Part shown: positions 32,521-40,843 of the stretch, in pieces
Layout of the letters: each line of letters opens with the position of its first letter
Position numbering within the stretch: the first letter of the stretch is position 1
From: Azospirillum brasilense
GTDB lineage: Bacteria; Pseudomonadota; Alphaproteobacteria; Azospirillales; Azospirillaceae
DNA: 64,000 bases
NCBI RefSeq assembly: GCF_007827795.1
Contig: NZ_VITI01000006.1
Coordinates: forward strand, 1-64,000
Reading direction: 5' to 3'
Program-made: the position numbers and the translations under genes
Notes under the pieces: model-generated
Seen by the model: only the letters and a program-made list of their open reading frames with translations
What the model was told of the DNA's origin: nothing
The model's database searches: none

Positions 32521-32800
32521 GGCGCACTCCTTACCCTGGGCCACCCGGCGCGGGGCGGTCCAGCGAACAGACGGGAATCCGGCACGGCCTTCAAAGCCGC
32601 GGACCGGAATTCGGGTTGTGGTGAAAGGCGACGGAGAAAAGCCGGGTCGAACGCTCACGAGCGGGCTAACAGCTCCGCAGGTTCAAAGCGTCGATGTCCG
32701 GCTATGGGCTACCGTCTGGGAGCCCTGCCGTGGAGAGCCAACATGCCTACCTCCCTCTCGGGACCGGCCCACTGATGACCGGTTCTGCCAAAAAGGACGC
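32521..32800 (-). promoter_or_regulatory. Long leader of the ornithine decarboxylase gene, possible speF-like RNA
   Basis: About 400 bases separate this gene from the next coding region. On the minus strand the leader contains candidate hairpins, notably GGGCT/AGCCC around 32706-32725 inside a larger GGC...GCC pairing, and GAGAG/CTCTC around 32735-32760. Alphaproteobacterial ODC genes are known to carry a conserved structured leader (the speF motif). I cannot verify the covariance-model match. Confidence 0.35.
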
Positions 32801-32938
32801 GGTACGTCGTTGCATAACCACAGAGGGCCATTGGCACGTGCGAGTGCGTCGTCCCCGATGAATTACGCTTTTTCCCCAGCGATTCAAGTGATTTTTTGAT
32901 GACGGCCGGGATCGGGACGACGACCGCAGCCGGAAGGC

Positions 32939-33763
32939 TCAGCGGTGCGCCGCGTCCGCCGCCTCGGCGAAGGTCGGACGGTCGGAGCCGAGCACATGGT
33001 CCAACAGCCAGAAGCGCAGGAACCCCCGAACCGCGACACCGGGATCGAGCCGCCCGTTCTCCACCTGCCGGCGGATGACGGCGAACTGCCCCTCCAGCAA
33101 CCGGTGATGGTTGCGGTGGGCCACGAAACGGCTGGGCGCCACTCGGCGCAGCACCCCTTCCTCCATGGCGAAATGAGCGTGCACATGGTCGTGCAGCACT
33201 CCCAGAAGGTCCAGCGATTCGCGAACCGGCGCCGCCCGGCGGCTCATCGCGTCCAGTTCGTTCATGAGTTCGGCGAGTTGGCGATGCTGCGCGTCCAGCG
33301 GCCCCACCCCAACCTCGAAAGCGCTGCTCCAGGCGATCAGGGTCCGTCCCTCCGGCGCCAGCGAAGCGTCGCGCACCAGCGCGGCGTAATCGCCGTCGTG
33401 CCGGATCTCATGCCCACACAGGGCGGCGTCCAGCGTGCCCGCCACCGTGCACAGGAAGTCCGAGGTCACGTCGCATTCACGCACATAGTCGATGAGCCGG
33501 CCGAACTGCTGGTCCAGCATCGCGTGATGCCCGGCATGCTCCTCCCACCGGGTGAATCCGGCGGCGCGGATGATGACCTCCTCATGGTCGAAATGCATGC
33601 GCATCTCGTCTGCGAAGCGGCTGAAGCGGGGAATCATGGAATCGCGGGAGGCGCCGGCCGCGCAGTCGCGGCGGATGGCGTCGACATGCTCCATCAGCGA
33701 GCTATGGGCCGCGTCGATGAAGCCGTTGCCCGTGCGCGGGACGGTGTGGCCGTCCGTGGTCAT
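32939..33763 (-). CDS. Tandem hemerythrin-domain protein
   Basis: A 274-residue soluble protein made of two hemerythrin four-helix bundles. The first has HFDHEE, HAGHH and HEIRHD; the second has DAQHRQL, HAHFAMEE, HRNHH and DHVLGSD. Each set supplies the H-xxx-E, H-xxx-H and H-xxxx-D iron ligands of a non-heme di-iron, O2-binding site. Possible roles are oxygen sensing, delivery or protection in a microaerophile; nothing here decides. The ATG at 33763 follows GGAGG at five bases. It lies downstream of, and is unrelated to, the acireductone dioxygenase on the same strand. Confidence 0.9.
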   Translation of the reverse strand: MTTDGHTVPRTGNGFIDAAHSSLMEHVDAIRRDCAAGASRDSMIPRFSRFADEMRMHFDHEEVIIRAAGFTRWEEHAGHHAMLDQQFGRLIDYVRECDVTSDFLCTVAGTLDAALCGHEIRHDGDYAALVRDASLAPEGRTLIAWSSAFEVGVGPLDAQHRQLAELMNELDAMSRRAAPVRESLDLLGVLHDHVHAHFAMEEGVLRRVAPSRFVAHRNHHRLLEGQFAVIRRQVENGRLDPGVAVRGFLRFWLLDHVLGSDRPTFAEAADAAHR

Positions 33764-33910
33764 GGAGCCTCCGAGGCGGGTGACGCGCCGCTTTGGGTTG
33801 AGTTGCGTGGAGTCGGGCGCTGATGCCGAAGACCTTGTAACAGCACCGGTTTTCGCCCGCAATCGGCTGCGGCGAAAGGTGTCGGCGGCAGCCGGGTCAT
33901 GGCGGACGGC

Positions 33911-34474
33911 TCATCGAATGGTACCGGTGCCCGGTTCGAACTTCGGAAAGCGGTCGGCGATCACGTCGCCGGTGAAGGACGCCACCCAGCCGTCCAGACG
34001 CGTGAAGAATCGGATGGCGGTGAATTCCGGGTCCGGCCCCATGTCGAACCAATGCTTCGTCCGCGCCGGAATGCTCAGCAGGTCGCCGGCCCCGCACACG
34101 ATGCGGAACACCTTCTCATCCATGTGCAGATAAAAGGCGCCGCCGCCCCGCACGAAGAACCGGGCCTCGTCCTCGTCGTGGGTGTGTTCCGCGAGAAAGG
34201 CGGCGCGGCGGGCCGCCGCGTCCGGCAGGCCGCGCGGCATCCGCACCACGTCGGCGGATTGGAATCCGCGCGCCCGCTTCAGGGCCTCCACTGGCCCGGC
34301 ATAGGCGTCCAGGACCGCCTGGGCGTCGGCGGCGTCGGTGATGGATGGTGTTTCCGGCCAGCGCTCGAACAGCACCCCGGCCAGAGCCAGATGGGCGGTG
34401 ACCAGCGCAGTATCGGCGGACGAGAGTTCCGCGACAGTGGGATCGGTGTCGCTGTAGACGGACAAACGGGCCAT
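33911..34474 (-). CDS. mtnD: Acireductone dioxygenase (methionine salvage)
   Basis: A 187-residue cupin that oxidises acireductone to 2-keto-4-methylthiobutyrate and formate (Fe form) or to an off-pathway product (Ni form). The metal site is HTHDEDE near the middle with the family continuation ARFFVRGGGAFYLH, and a last histidine in TKHWFDMG. Start ATG at 34474 follows GAGGCG. No other mtn gene is in the window, so the rest of the salvage pathway must be elsewhere. Confidence 0.92.
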   Translation of the reverse strand: MARLSVYSDTDPTVAELSSADTALVTAHLALAGVLFERWPETPSITDAADAQAVLDAYAGPVEALKRARGFQSADVVRMPRGLPDAAARRAAFLAEHTHDEDEARFFVRGGGAFYLHMDEKVFRIVCGAGDLLSIPARTKHWFDMGPDPEFTAIRFFTRLDGWVASFTGDVIADRFPKFEPGTGTIR

Positions 34475-34574
34475 GGTCGCCTCGTTGTGCAGGTGCACTC
34501 AGAATGAGACCAAGCGGCGCGCGGCGCAACCGAAACGATTGAAGCCATACCTCGGTATGCGCGCAAAGAACGAA

Positions 34575-35828
34575 TCAGCGGCGGACCGCCAGCCCCAGCG
34601 CCACAGCCAGCCCGACCGCCAGCAGAAGCCCGACGAATCCGCCGACTCCGGCCCAACCGAACCCGTGCCAGAAGACGCCGCCCAGCGTCCCGGCGATGGT
34701 GGAGCCCATGTAGTAGCAGAACAGATAGATCGCCGACGCCTGCCCGCGGTTGACCGGCGCCCGCTGCCCGATCCAGCCGGAGGCGATGGTGTGGACTCCG
34801 AAGAAGGCGAAGGTGAACAGGGCGATGCCCGGCGTCATCGTCCACAGGCTGTCCGGCGTCATCAGCGCCAGCCCAGCCGCCATCATCGCCGCCGCCGCGG
34901 CCAGCACCCGCCCACGCCCCAGCCGCACCGCCAGCCCACCGAACAGCGGCGAACTGACGACTCCGCAGAGATAGACCGTGAAGACCGCCCCGACCGCCGC
35001 CGGACGGAGGTCGAAGGGCGGCGCCAGCAGGCGGAAACCGATGTAGTTGAAGACGGTGACGAAGGCCCCCATGGACAGGAACCCCATGGCGAACAGGGCG
35101 AGCAAGCCGCGGTCCATCAGGTGCCCGCGCCACGCCTCTGCCAGTTCCCGCATGCCCGCCGGCCGGCGCTGGAAATGGCGCGATGTGGGAAGCGCGAACC
35201 ACACCGCCAGCGCGGCGGCGATTCCCAGCGTGCCGATCACCCCCATCGCCATGCGCCAGGACGCGACGTCGGCGACCAGCGCCGTCAGCGCCCGCCCCGA
35301 CATGCCGCCGAGCGCCGTCCCGCCGATGTAAAGGCCCATGGTCACCCCGGCGGAGCGCGGGTCCACCTCCTCCGACACGTAGGCCATGGCGACGGCGGGA
35401 AGACCGCTGAGCGCCATCCCTTCCAGCGCCCGCACCAGCAGCAGCGACGCCCAGTCCGGCGCCATCGCCCCGCTGATTCCCAGCGTGCCGGAGGCGAGCA
35501 GGGAAAGCGCCATGATGGCCTTGCGCCCAAACCGGTCGGACACCGCCCCGGCGACCAGCAGCGCGAAGGCCAGGACGCCGGTGGACACCGACAGGGCAAG
35601 GCTGGACTGCGCCGGCGTGACGCCGAATTCCCGCGTGAACTCCGGCATCAGCGGCTGCACGCAGTAGAGCGCGGCGAAGGTGGAAAAACCGGCCACGAAG
35701 AGGATGCGGCTCGCCCGCTTGTAGGCCGGCGTGCCGGCGACGAGGTAATTCGCCGCCGCGCTCTCCTGGCCAGCCGCCCCCTGCCCCGCCGGTTCGATCT
35801 GAACCCTGCCGAAATCGCCGTCCGCCAC
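34575..35828 (-). CDS. MFS transporter (YnfM/AraJ-like efflux type)
   Basis: A ~417-residue inner-membrane protein with twelve predicted helices. The MFS signature between helices 2 and 3 reads GAVSDRFGRKAIM, and a GxxxGP-like region lies in helix 5 (GTALGGMSGRAL). Helix 1 contains FSTFAALYCVQPLMPEF, typical of the drug/arabinose exporter branch. The substrate is unknown. GTG at 35828 is chosen as start for its GGGGA upstream; an upstream TTG would add 25 residues. Confidence 0.83.
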   Translation of the reverse strand: MADGDFGRVQIEPAGQGAAGQESAAANYLVAGTPAYKRASRILFVAGFSTFAALYCVQPLMPEFTREFGVTPAQSSLALSVSTGVLAFALLVAGAVSDRFGRKAIMALSLLASGTLGISGAMAPDWASLLLVRALEGMALSGLPAVAMAYVSEEVDPRSAGVTMGLYIGGTALGGMSGRALTALVADVASWRMAMGVIGTLGIAAALAVWFALPTSRHFQRRPAGMRELAEAWRGHLMDRGLLALFAMGFLSMGAFVTVFNYIGFRLLAPPFDLRPAAVGAVFTVYLCGVVSSPLFGGLAVRLGRGRVLAAAAAMMAAGLALMTPDSLWTMTPGIALFTFAFFGVHTIASGWIGQRAPVNRGQASAIYLFCYYMGSTIAGTLGGVFWHGFGWAGVGGFVGLLLAVGLAVALGLAVRR

Positions 35829-35961
35829 GTCGGTCCGTCCCCATGATGCGCTGCAACATGCACGCAAGAGGGGAATGTGCGCCCGCGACAGCGTCCTGTC
35901 CAACGGATCGGACGCAGTGCAGCAATATGATTCCGTTATGACAAACCGGCGGCCGGCTGGG

Positions 35962-36834
35962 TCAGGGAATCAGCGCGCCGAGGTCGAAATCCTTGGCGAA
36001 GGCCAGCATGGCGCCGCAGGCGCTAGCGGACGACACGCGCAGCACGCCGTTGCCGACGACGGTCGGGAACTTGCTCTTCTGAAGCGCCTGCTGGGCGCGC
36101 TCCAGATCGGCCACCGTCAGCACCATCCCGGCCAGGAAGGGGCGCGGAACCGCCAGGGCCGGGTCGCCGGTCCAGCCCCAATGCAAAGCGGCGGGATCGG
36201 CCACCACGATGGGAGCGCTGCCGGTCGGCACGACGCGCGCCGGCCCCCGCGCCTCCACCGCCGTGCCGAACAGCCGGGCGTAGGAGGATGCGGTGGCGTC
36301 CGGATCGTCCGCGGCGACGACCAGGGCGGCAAGGCCGGTCACCGTGTTGTCGTGCTGGACCAGCTCCGGACGCCAGACCACGTCGGGGGTGTGGTGCTGG
36401 CACAGGAAGACCCGCCCGCCCCATTCCGGCACGCCGTCGATCGGGGTGGTGGTGAAGCGCGCCGGCTGCGCGCCGCCCGGCAACTCGACGGGGCGGCCGA
36501 ACTCGACCGGCTCGCCCGCCGGATAGCCGGCCTCAACCAGGAGGCGCTGCGCCGCCCGCGCGTCGTCGGTCTTCAGCGCCGCCGCGGCGATGCCCTCGCG
36601 CGTCTTCAGGACATTGCTGAAGAAAGCGGTGAAGGGGTGCGGCTGCTCGATGGCGAGCAGTTCCAGATAGTCGCCCGCCCCAAACATAATCGTGTGGTTG
36701 GCCGACTTCAGCTCGCCATGCCGGCCCTTCGGCGAGACGGTGAAGCCCATGCGGCGGTAAGCGTCCTGCGCCTTTTCCAGATCGCGGACGACGATGACGA
36801 GATGGTCGATGCCGTTGATTCCGTGTGCGCCCAT
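35962..36834 (-). CDS. VOC-family (glyoxalase-like) protein
   Basis: A 290-residue vicinal-oxygen-chelate protein beginning NGIDHLVIVVRDLEKA, the first beta-alpha-beta unit with a metal-ligand histidine. Further segments are HTIMFGAGDYLELL and FLCQHHTPDVVW, and a second half with lower similarity starting near LAALVVAADDP. This matches the glyoxalase-like domain group of uncertain function. ATG at 36834 follows GGAAGGGCAAGGG. It is the last gene of the fadD-merR-thioesterase series; a link to fatty acid or CoA metabolism is inferred from position only. Confidence 0.8.
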   Translation of the reverse strand: MGAHGINGIDHLVIVVRDLEKAQDAYRRMGFTVSPKGRHGELKSANHTIMFGAGDYLELLAIEQPHPFTAFFSNVLKTREGIAAAALKTDDARAAQRLLVEAGYPAGEPVEFGRPVELPGGAQPARFTTTPIDGVPEWGGRVFLCQHHTPDVVWRPELVQHDNTVTGLAALVVAADDPDATASSYARLFGTAVEARGPARVVPTGSAPIVVADPAALHWGWTGDPALAVPRPFLAGMVLTVADLERAQQALQKSKFPTVVGNGVLRVSSASACGAMLAFAKDFDLGALIP

Positions 36835-36930
36835 GACCCTTGCCCTTCCGCTTTGCCCACTTTTCGCTTTGCGCGTCCGGCCAGCCATAGTGCAACGGGA
36901 CGGCGCGGCGCAAGTGTGAGGGCGCAAGTG

Positions 36931-37443
36931 TCAGGGCGCCAACGGACGTTCGCGCCACGCCGCCACGACGTCCGGCATGGGCGGCGATTCCCGGTGCTCG
37001 CCGTGGATCGCCAGGACCGTCGCCGGGGGAACCACCGCGCCGCGCGCCACGAAGGCCCCCTGTACCACGGCCAGCGCCGCCGTGCCCGCGGCGGTTTCCA
37101 ACCGATGCTCGATGAAGAAGTACTTGTCGTCCCAGCACAGCACGCGGGTCGCCAATTCGAAGCGCTGGAAGGGTGCCAGCGGACGGCGGAAACGCACGTT
37201 GGCGGCGCCGATCACCGGCTGCCAGCGGTGGCGCAGGATCGACCGCCCCATTCCGGAGCGCAGCATCAGATCGACCCGCCCCAGGTCCATGACGCTGAAA
37301 TAGCGGGCGTTGGTCATGTGCATGTTGAGGTCGAGGTCGGTCGGCCACACCCGGAAGCGCAGCCGCGCCGGTTCCAGGAACCCCGCCGACCGACCGGTCA
37401 GGGCGGCCAGGATGACGGCGATCAGGCGGAACAGCAAATTCAT
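36931..37443 (-). CDS. Thioesterase-superfamily (hot-dog fold) protein
   Basis: A 170-residue protein with a hydrophobic N-terminal helix (residues 2-15, possibly a membrane anchor) and a single hot-dog domain: WPTDLDLNMHMTNARYF carries the DLNxHMTNxRY signature of the acyl-ACP/acyl-CoA thioesterase (THEM6-like) group. It lies directly downstream of the MerR regulator and fadD, fitting a role in acyl-CoA turnover. The start at ATG 37443 follows GAGGGGATGGG. The substrate is unknown. Confidence 0.82.
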   Translation of the reverse strand: MNLLFRLIAVILAALTGRSAGFLEPARLRFRVWPTDLDLNMHMTNARYFSVMDLGRVDLMLRSGMGRSILRHRWQPVIGAANVRFRRPLAPFQRFELATRVLCWDDKYFFIEHRLETAAGTAALAVVQGAFVARGAVVPPATVLAIHGEHRESPPMPDVVAAWRERPLAP

Positions 37444-37489
37444 AAACCCATCCCCTCCAGCCCGGCCGGGCGGACAGGACCGCACCGGC

Positions 37490-37882
37490 TCAGACGCTCT
37501 TGGACGCCAATCCGCGCTCGTCCAGCGCGGCTTGCACCTGGGCCTCGATCTCCCGCAGTTCGCCCACGGTCGCCTCCAGGTCCTGGCGCTGCTGCTCCAG
37601 ATCCTTCAGCCGCGCGTCGATGCGCTTCTGCAGGACCTTCAACTGCTCCACCCCGCCATCGACGTTGTAGAGGTCGAGATACTCGCGGATCTCCGCCAGA
37701 GAGAAGCCCAGCCGCTTGCCCCGCAGGATCAGCTTCAGCCGGGCGCGGTCGCGCTTGGTGTAGACGCGGTTGTTGCCCAGGCGGTTGGGCGACAGCAGCC
37801 CCTTCACTTCGTAGAAGCGGAGGGCGCGCGGCGTGATGCCCAGTTCCTCCGCCAACTGATTGACCGTGTAGAGCTGTTCCAT
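37490..37882 (-). CDS. MerR-family regulator of fatty-acid/acyl-CoA genes (LiuR-like)
   Basis: A 130-residue regulator. The winged helix-turn-helix is at ~1-70 (YTVNQLAEELGITPRALRFYEVKGLLSPNR), followed by a coiled coil (~80-120: VEQLKVLQKRIDARLKDLEQQRQDLEATV). It lacks metal-ligand cysteines. This is the class found beside acyl-CoA genes in proteobacteria, which binds TTTACGTTTACGTCAA-like palindromes; such a site lies upstream of fadD at 39904-39919. The start ATG at 37882 lacks a clear SD but begins the domain as in relatives. Confidence 0.88.
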   Translation of the reverse strand: MEQLYTVNQLAEELGITPRALRFYEVKGLLSPNRLGNNRVYTKRDRARLKLILRGKRLGFSLAEIREYLDLYNVDGGVEQLKVLQKRIDARLKDLEQQRQDLEATVGELREIEAQVQAALDERGLASKSV

Positions 37883-38020
37883 GGTGGGGGGCACGCCTTC
37901 CGTCACGTCGCGCCGCGGCGGCGTGTGGGAAGCGAAGGCCGCTCGCTCCACGCCGCCGGACGGCGTCTCCGTTCCTACCACACACGCCGCGATGTGACAA
38001 AGCCGCGCGCCCGATCCACC

Positions 38021-39739
38021 TCACCCCTCCGGTTTCTTCAGACTCTCGGCGATCAGCTCCTTCTTCGACAGCTTGCCGACCGCCGTCTTGGGCAGCTCGG
38101 CGCGGAATTCGATCCGCTTCGGCATCTCGATCCGCGAGATCTTGTCGCGCAGGAAATCCTTCATCTGCTCCGCGGTCAGGCTGACGCCGGGCCTGAGTTG
38201 GACGAAGGCCTTCGGGCTCTGGCCGCGGTACTCGTCGGGGATGCCGATGACGCAGACGGCGATCACGTCGGGGTGCTGGTGGATGGCCTCCTCGATCATG
38301 CGCGGATAGACGTTGTAGCCGCCGCAGATGATCAAATCCTTCAGGCGGTCGAGCAGGAAGACGTAGCCGTCCTCGTCCATCACCCCGACGTCGCCGGTGA
38401 ACAGCCAGCCGCCGACGATGGTGCGCCGGCTCTCCTCGTCCTTGTTCCAGTAGCCGGCCATGACGTTGGGGCCGGACAGCACGACCTGCCCCTTTTCGCC
38501 GGGCGGCAACACGCGGTCGGGGTCGTCCAGCGCGCGGATCTGCACCATGATGCCCGGCAGCGGCAGGCCAATGGAGCCCTCCTTGTTCACCCCGGTCAGC
38601 GGGTTGCAGGCGCAGACCGGCGACGCCTCGCTGAGGCCGTAGCCCTCCACCAGCACGCAGCCGGTCGCCTCCTCGAACCGGCGCTTCAGCTCCATCGGCA
38701 GCGGCGCCCCGCCGGAGATGCAGTAGCGGATCGACCGCATCGGGTGGCGCGCCACGTCGGGGTGGCTCAGCAGGGCCTTGTACATGGTCGGCACGCCGGG
38801 CAGCAGCGTCGGCTTGCGCCGCGCGATGGTCTTCAGCACCTGCAGCGTGTCGAAGCGCGGCAGCATGACCAGTTCCGCCCCCGCCGCCAGCCCCATGTTC
38901 AGGATCACCGTCATGGCGAAGACGTGGAAGAAGGGCAGGACGGCGAGCATCCGCTCCTCCCCCAGCGCCATGCCGGGGAACCACGCCTGGACCTGCCGCG
39001 CGTTGGCCACGAGGTTGGCGTGGGTCAGCATCGCCCCCTTGGGCACGCCGGTGGTCCCGCCCGTGTATTGCAGCACCGCCACGTCGCGCCGCGGGTCCAC
39101 CCGAACCGGCTGGACCACACCGTCGTTGGCCAGCAGAGCGTCGAAATCCACATGCCGCCCGTCCTGCGGGATGTTGGCCAGCTCGCTGCGCTTCAGCACG
39201 CGGAACAGCACGCTCTTCACTGGGGACAGGATGGAGGCCATGCGGCAGACAACCACCGTCTTCAGTCGCGTGCGGTCGAGCATCGCCTCGATGCGCGGGT
39301 GGATCTGCTTCAGATCGAGCGTGACCATGATCTCGGTCCCGGAATCCTCGATCTGGTGTTCCAACTCCCGCTCGACATAGAGCGGGTTGTAGTTCACCAC
39401 CGTGCCGCCGGCCTTCAGAATCCCGAAATAGGCGATCACGTAGGTCGGCGTGTTCGGCAGGCACAGCCCCACCCGGACGCCCGGCTTCACCCCCATCGCC
39501 GCGAAGCCCTTGGCCGCCCGGTTCACTAGCCCCAGCACCTCCGCGTAACAGTAGCGGCGGCCGAGGAAGTCCAGGCACGGACGGTCGGCGTAGCGGCGGG
39601 CGGCTTCCTCGAACAGCTCGGCCAGCGGCGTCACGGCGATCGGCTGGTCCCAGGCGATGCCCTCGGGGTAATGGGCCAGCCAGGAATGGGCCGGCGTATC
39701 GTCCCCGATGCTCCCCCGACGCACAAGATTCTCGGTCAT
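38021..39739 (-). CDS. fadD: Long-chain fatty acid--CoA ligase
   Basis: A 572-residue AMP-forming ligase that activates fatty acids to acyl-CoA. The ATP-binding motif YTGGTTGVPKGA lies near 220-231, EGYGLSEASP near 345, FTGDVGVMDEDGY near 450 and the FACS-type segment DRLKDLIICGGYNVYPRMIEE just after. The hinge/lysine region KTAVGKLSKKEL is near the end. Start ATG follows GGAGGATCGGAG. It is the first gene of the minus-strand series with merR, thioesterase and VOC genes, and is divergent from the SCP2 gene across the MerR-like operator. Confidence 0.93.
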   Translation of the reverse strand: MTENLVRRGSIGDDTPAHSWLAHYPEGIAWDQPIAVTPLAELFEEAARRYADRPCLDFLGRRYCYAEVLGLVNRAAKGFAAMGVKPGVRVGLCLPNTPTYVIAYFGILKAGGTVVNYNPLYVERELEHQIEDSGTEIMVTLDLKQIHPRIEAMLDRTRLKTVVVCRMASILSPVKSVLFRVLKRSELANIPQDGRHVDFDALLANDGVVQPVRVDPRRDVAVLQYTGGTTGVPKGAMLTHANLVANARQVQAWFPGMALGEERMLAVLPFFHVFAMTVILNMGLAAGAELVMLPRFDTLQVLKTIARRKPTLLPGVPTMYKALLSHPDVARHPMRSIRYCISGGAPLPMELKRRFEEATGCVLVEGYGLSEASPVCACNPLTGVNKEGSIGLPLPGIMVQIRALDDPDRVLPPGEKGQVVLSGPNVMAGYWNKDEESRRTIVGGWLFTGDVGVMDEDGYVFLLDRLKDLIICGGYNVYPRMIEEAIHQHPDVIAVCVIGIPDEYRGQSPKAFVQLRPGVSLTAEQMKDFLRDKISRIEMPKRIEFRAELPKTAVGKLSKKELIAESLKKPEG

Positions 39740-39903
39740 CTCCGATCCTCCCGGCTGCGCGGCGGGTCAGGACAAGCGACGGCGGAAGGCGGTGCGGAGC
39801 GATGGGATTCCGGGCGCGGCGGCGGTCGGCATGGTTTCACTCCCCGTGGATGATTTGATGTTTCCCGGATCATTGTGGCGCCGGAAACGTTTTGGTTATG
39901 ACG

Positions 39904-39935
39904 TTGACGTAAACGTAAAGTCGACTTACTGTCAA
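39904..39935. promoter_or_regulatory. MerR/LiuR-like operator with divergent promoters
   Basis: TTGACGTAAACGTAAA (39904-39919) is the reverse of TTTACGTTTACGTCAA, the type of palindrome reported for MerR-family regulators of acyl-CoA genes. On the minus strand TTGACA (39930-39935) with a 17-base spacer to TTACGT could serve fadD. On the plus strand TTGACG (39904-39909) with 17 bases to TACTGT could serve the SCP2 gene. The operator overlaps both. Confidence 0.6.
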
Positions 39936-39974
39936 GATGCAACCAACATGAATCCAGGGGAGAGAGACCGATCC

Positions 39975-40283
39975 ATGGTTGAGGACATCCTGCGCGAACT
40001 CAAAACCCGCTCCACCAGCTTCCGCAGCCTGAAGGCGGACGTCCGCTTCGCGCTGGAGGACGGCGAGGCGGTGCGGGTCAACGCCCGCGAGACGCCCGTC
40101 GCCATCGCGCGGGAGGACGCCGGGGACGCCGATCCCGACTGCACCATCCGCATCTCCGCCGAGAATCTGAAGAAGCTGATGGACGGCCGGCTGAACCCGA
40201 TGCTGGCCTTCACCATGGGCAAACTGAAGGTGGACGGCTCGATGGGCGTCGCCATGAAGCTGGCGCAACTCCTCGACGACTGA
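39975..40283 (+). CDS. SCP2 sterol-binding-domain protein
   Basis: A 102-residue small soluble protein that is a single SCP2-type lipid-binding domain. It has the ...CTIRISAENLKKLMDG segment, the AFTMGKLKVDGSMGVAMKL motif and an acidic end. SCP2 domains bind acyl-CoA and other lipids. It sits across the MerR-like operator from fadD, so it is probably co-regulated. ATG at 39975 follows a GGGGAGAGAG stretch; an ATG at 39948 precedes that stretch and is less likely. Confidence 0.85.
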   Translation: MVEDILRELKTRSTSFRSLKADVRFALEDGEAVRVNARETPVAIAREDAGDADPDCTIRISAENLKKLMDGRLNPMLAFTMGKLKVDGSMGVAMKLAQLLDD

Positions 40284-40442
40284 GCGACCGGAACCGGACG
40301 GCGGCACCACAGCGTTTCCGGCGAGGTGGAGCGCGACCTGTGGTTCGACACGCAGGGCACGCTGCTGAAGACCCGCTTCAAGCGCAGCGGTTACGATGTT
40401 ACCTACATCCTGGACCGAGATGTGTTCTGCGTGAGGGTGTGA
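40284..40442 (+). pseudogene. C-terminal relic of a DUF6134-like gene
   Basis: Directly after the SCP2 stop, and in the same frame, about 45 codons read ...HHSVSGEVERDLWFD...LLKTRFKRSGYDVTYILDR... to a TGA at 40440-40442. This looks like the tail of the DUF6134 family, whose members end in a DLWYD...TRFK...Y-L segment and are normally ~200 residues. There is no start codon or RBS of its own. The stop overlaps the DUF1488 start (TGATG), as in an intact coupled pair. I infer a deletion that removed the front of the gene. Confidence 0.5.
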
Positions 40443-40726
40443 TGCCGCTGTTCGTGTTCCCCGACGACCCGTCCTGGAACGAGGAAGCCGACGCCGTGGA
40501 GTTCGCGGTGGAGGTCGGGGAGTATCACGGGCGGGTCTTCGTCCCGCGCCGCGCCCTGCAAACCCTCGCCGGACACCTGCCGAAGCCGGACGAGGCGCTG
40601 CAGTATGTCTGCCTGAACCGCCCGGTCTTCGACAAGGCGGTGGAAGCCCGCATCATGGACCGCAAGCTGGACCCGGATGCGAACGTCCACCTGACGGCGC
40701 GGGATGTGCGGCGGGTGGCGCCGTAG
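40442..40726 (+). CDS. DUF1488-like small protein
   Basis: A 94-residue protein of unknown function. Residues FAVEVGEYHGRVFVPRRAL and the final DANVHLTARDV resemble the DUF1488 family by eye. It probably forms a compact beta-rich fold. The start ATG overlaps the stop of the DUF6134 relic, so translation was coupled to the lost gene and may now be weak; GAGGG lies four bases before the ATG. A strong hairpin follows. Confidence 0.6.
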   Translation: MPLFVFPDDPSWNEEADAVEFAVEVGEYHGRVFVPRRALQTLAGHLPKPDEALQYVCLNRPVFDKAVEARIMDRKLDPDANVHLTARDVRRVAP

Positions 40727-40739
40727 GGGTTGAGTGGTT

Positions 40740-40836
40740 GAACCGGGCCCCCACCCAACCCTCCCCCGCTTCGCAGGGGAGGGCTTTTTCTCCTCCCCCT
40801 GCGGAGCGGGGGGAGGCCGGGAGGGGGGCCCGGTTC
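40740..40836. repeat. Nested palindromic intergenic element
   Basis: GAACCGGGCCCCC (40740-40752) pairs perfectly with GGGGGCCCGGTTC (40824-40836). Between them lie two further hairpins: CCCTCCCC/GGGGAGGG and CCTCCCC/GGGGGAGG. The whole 97-base block would fold into a cruciform-like structure and resembles REP/BIME-type intergenic repeats. Confidence 0.6.
40759..40789 (+). terminator. Intrinsic terminator after DUF1488 gene
   Basis: CCCTCCCC (40759-40766) / GGGGAGGG (40776-40783), then CTTTTT. It forms part of the nested palindrome and can end plus-strand transcription before the convergent ABC genes. Confidence 0.65.
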
Positions 40837-40843
40837 GACACCC

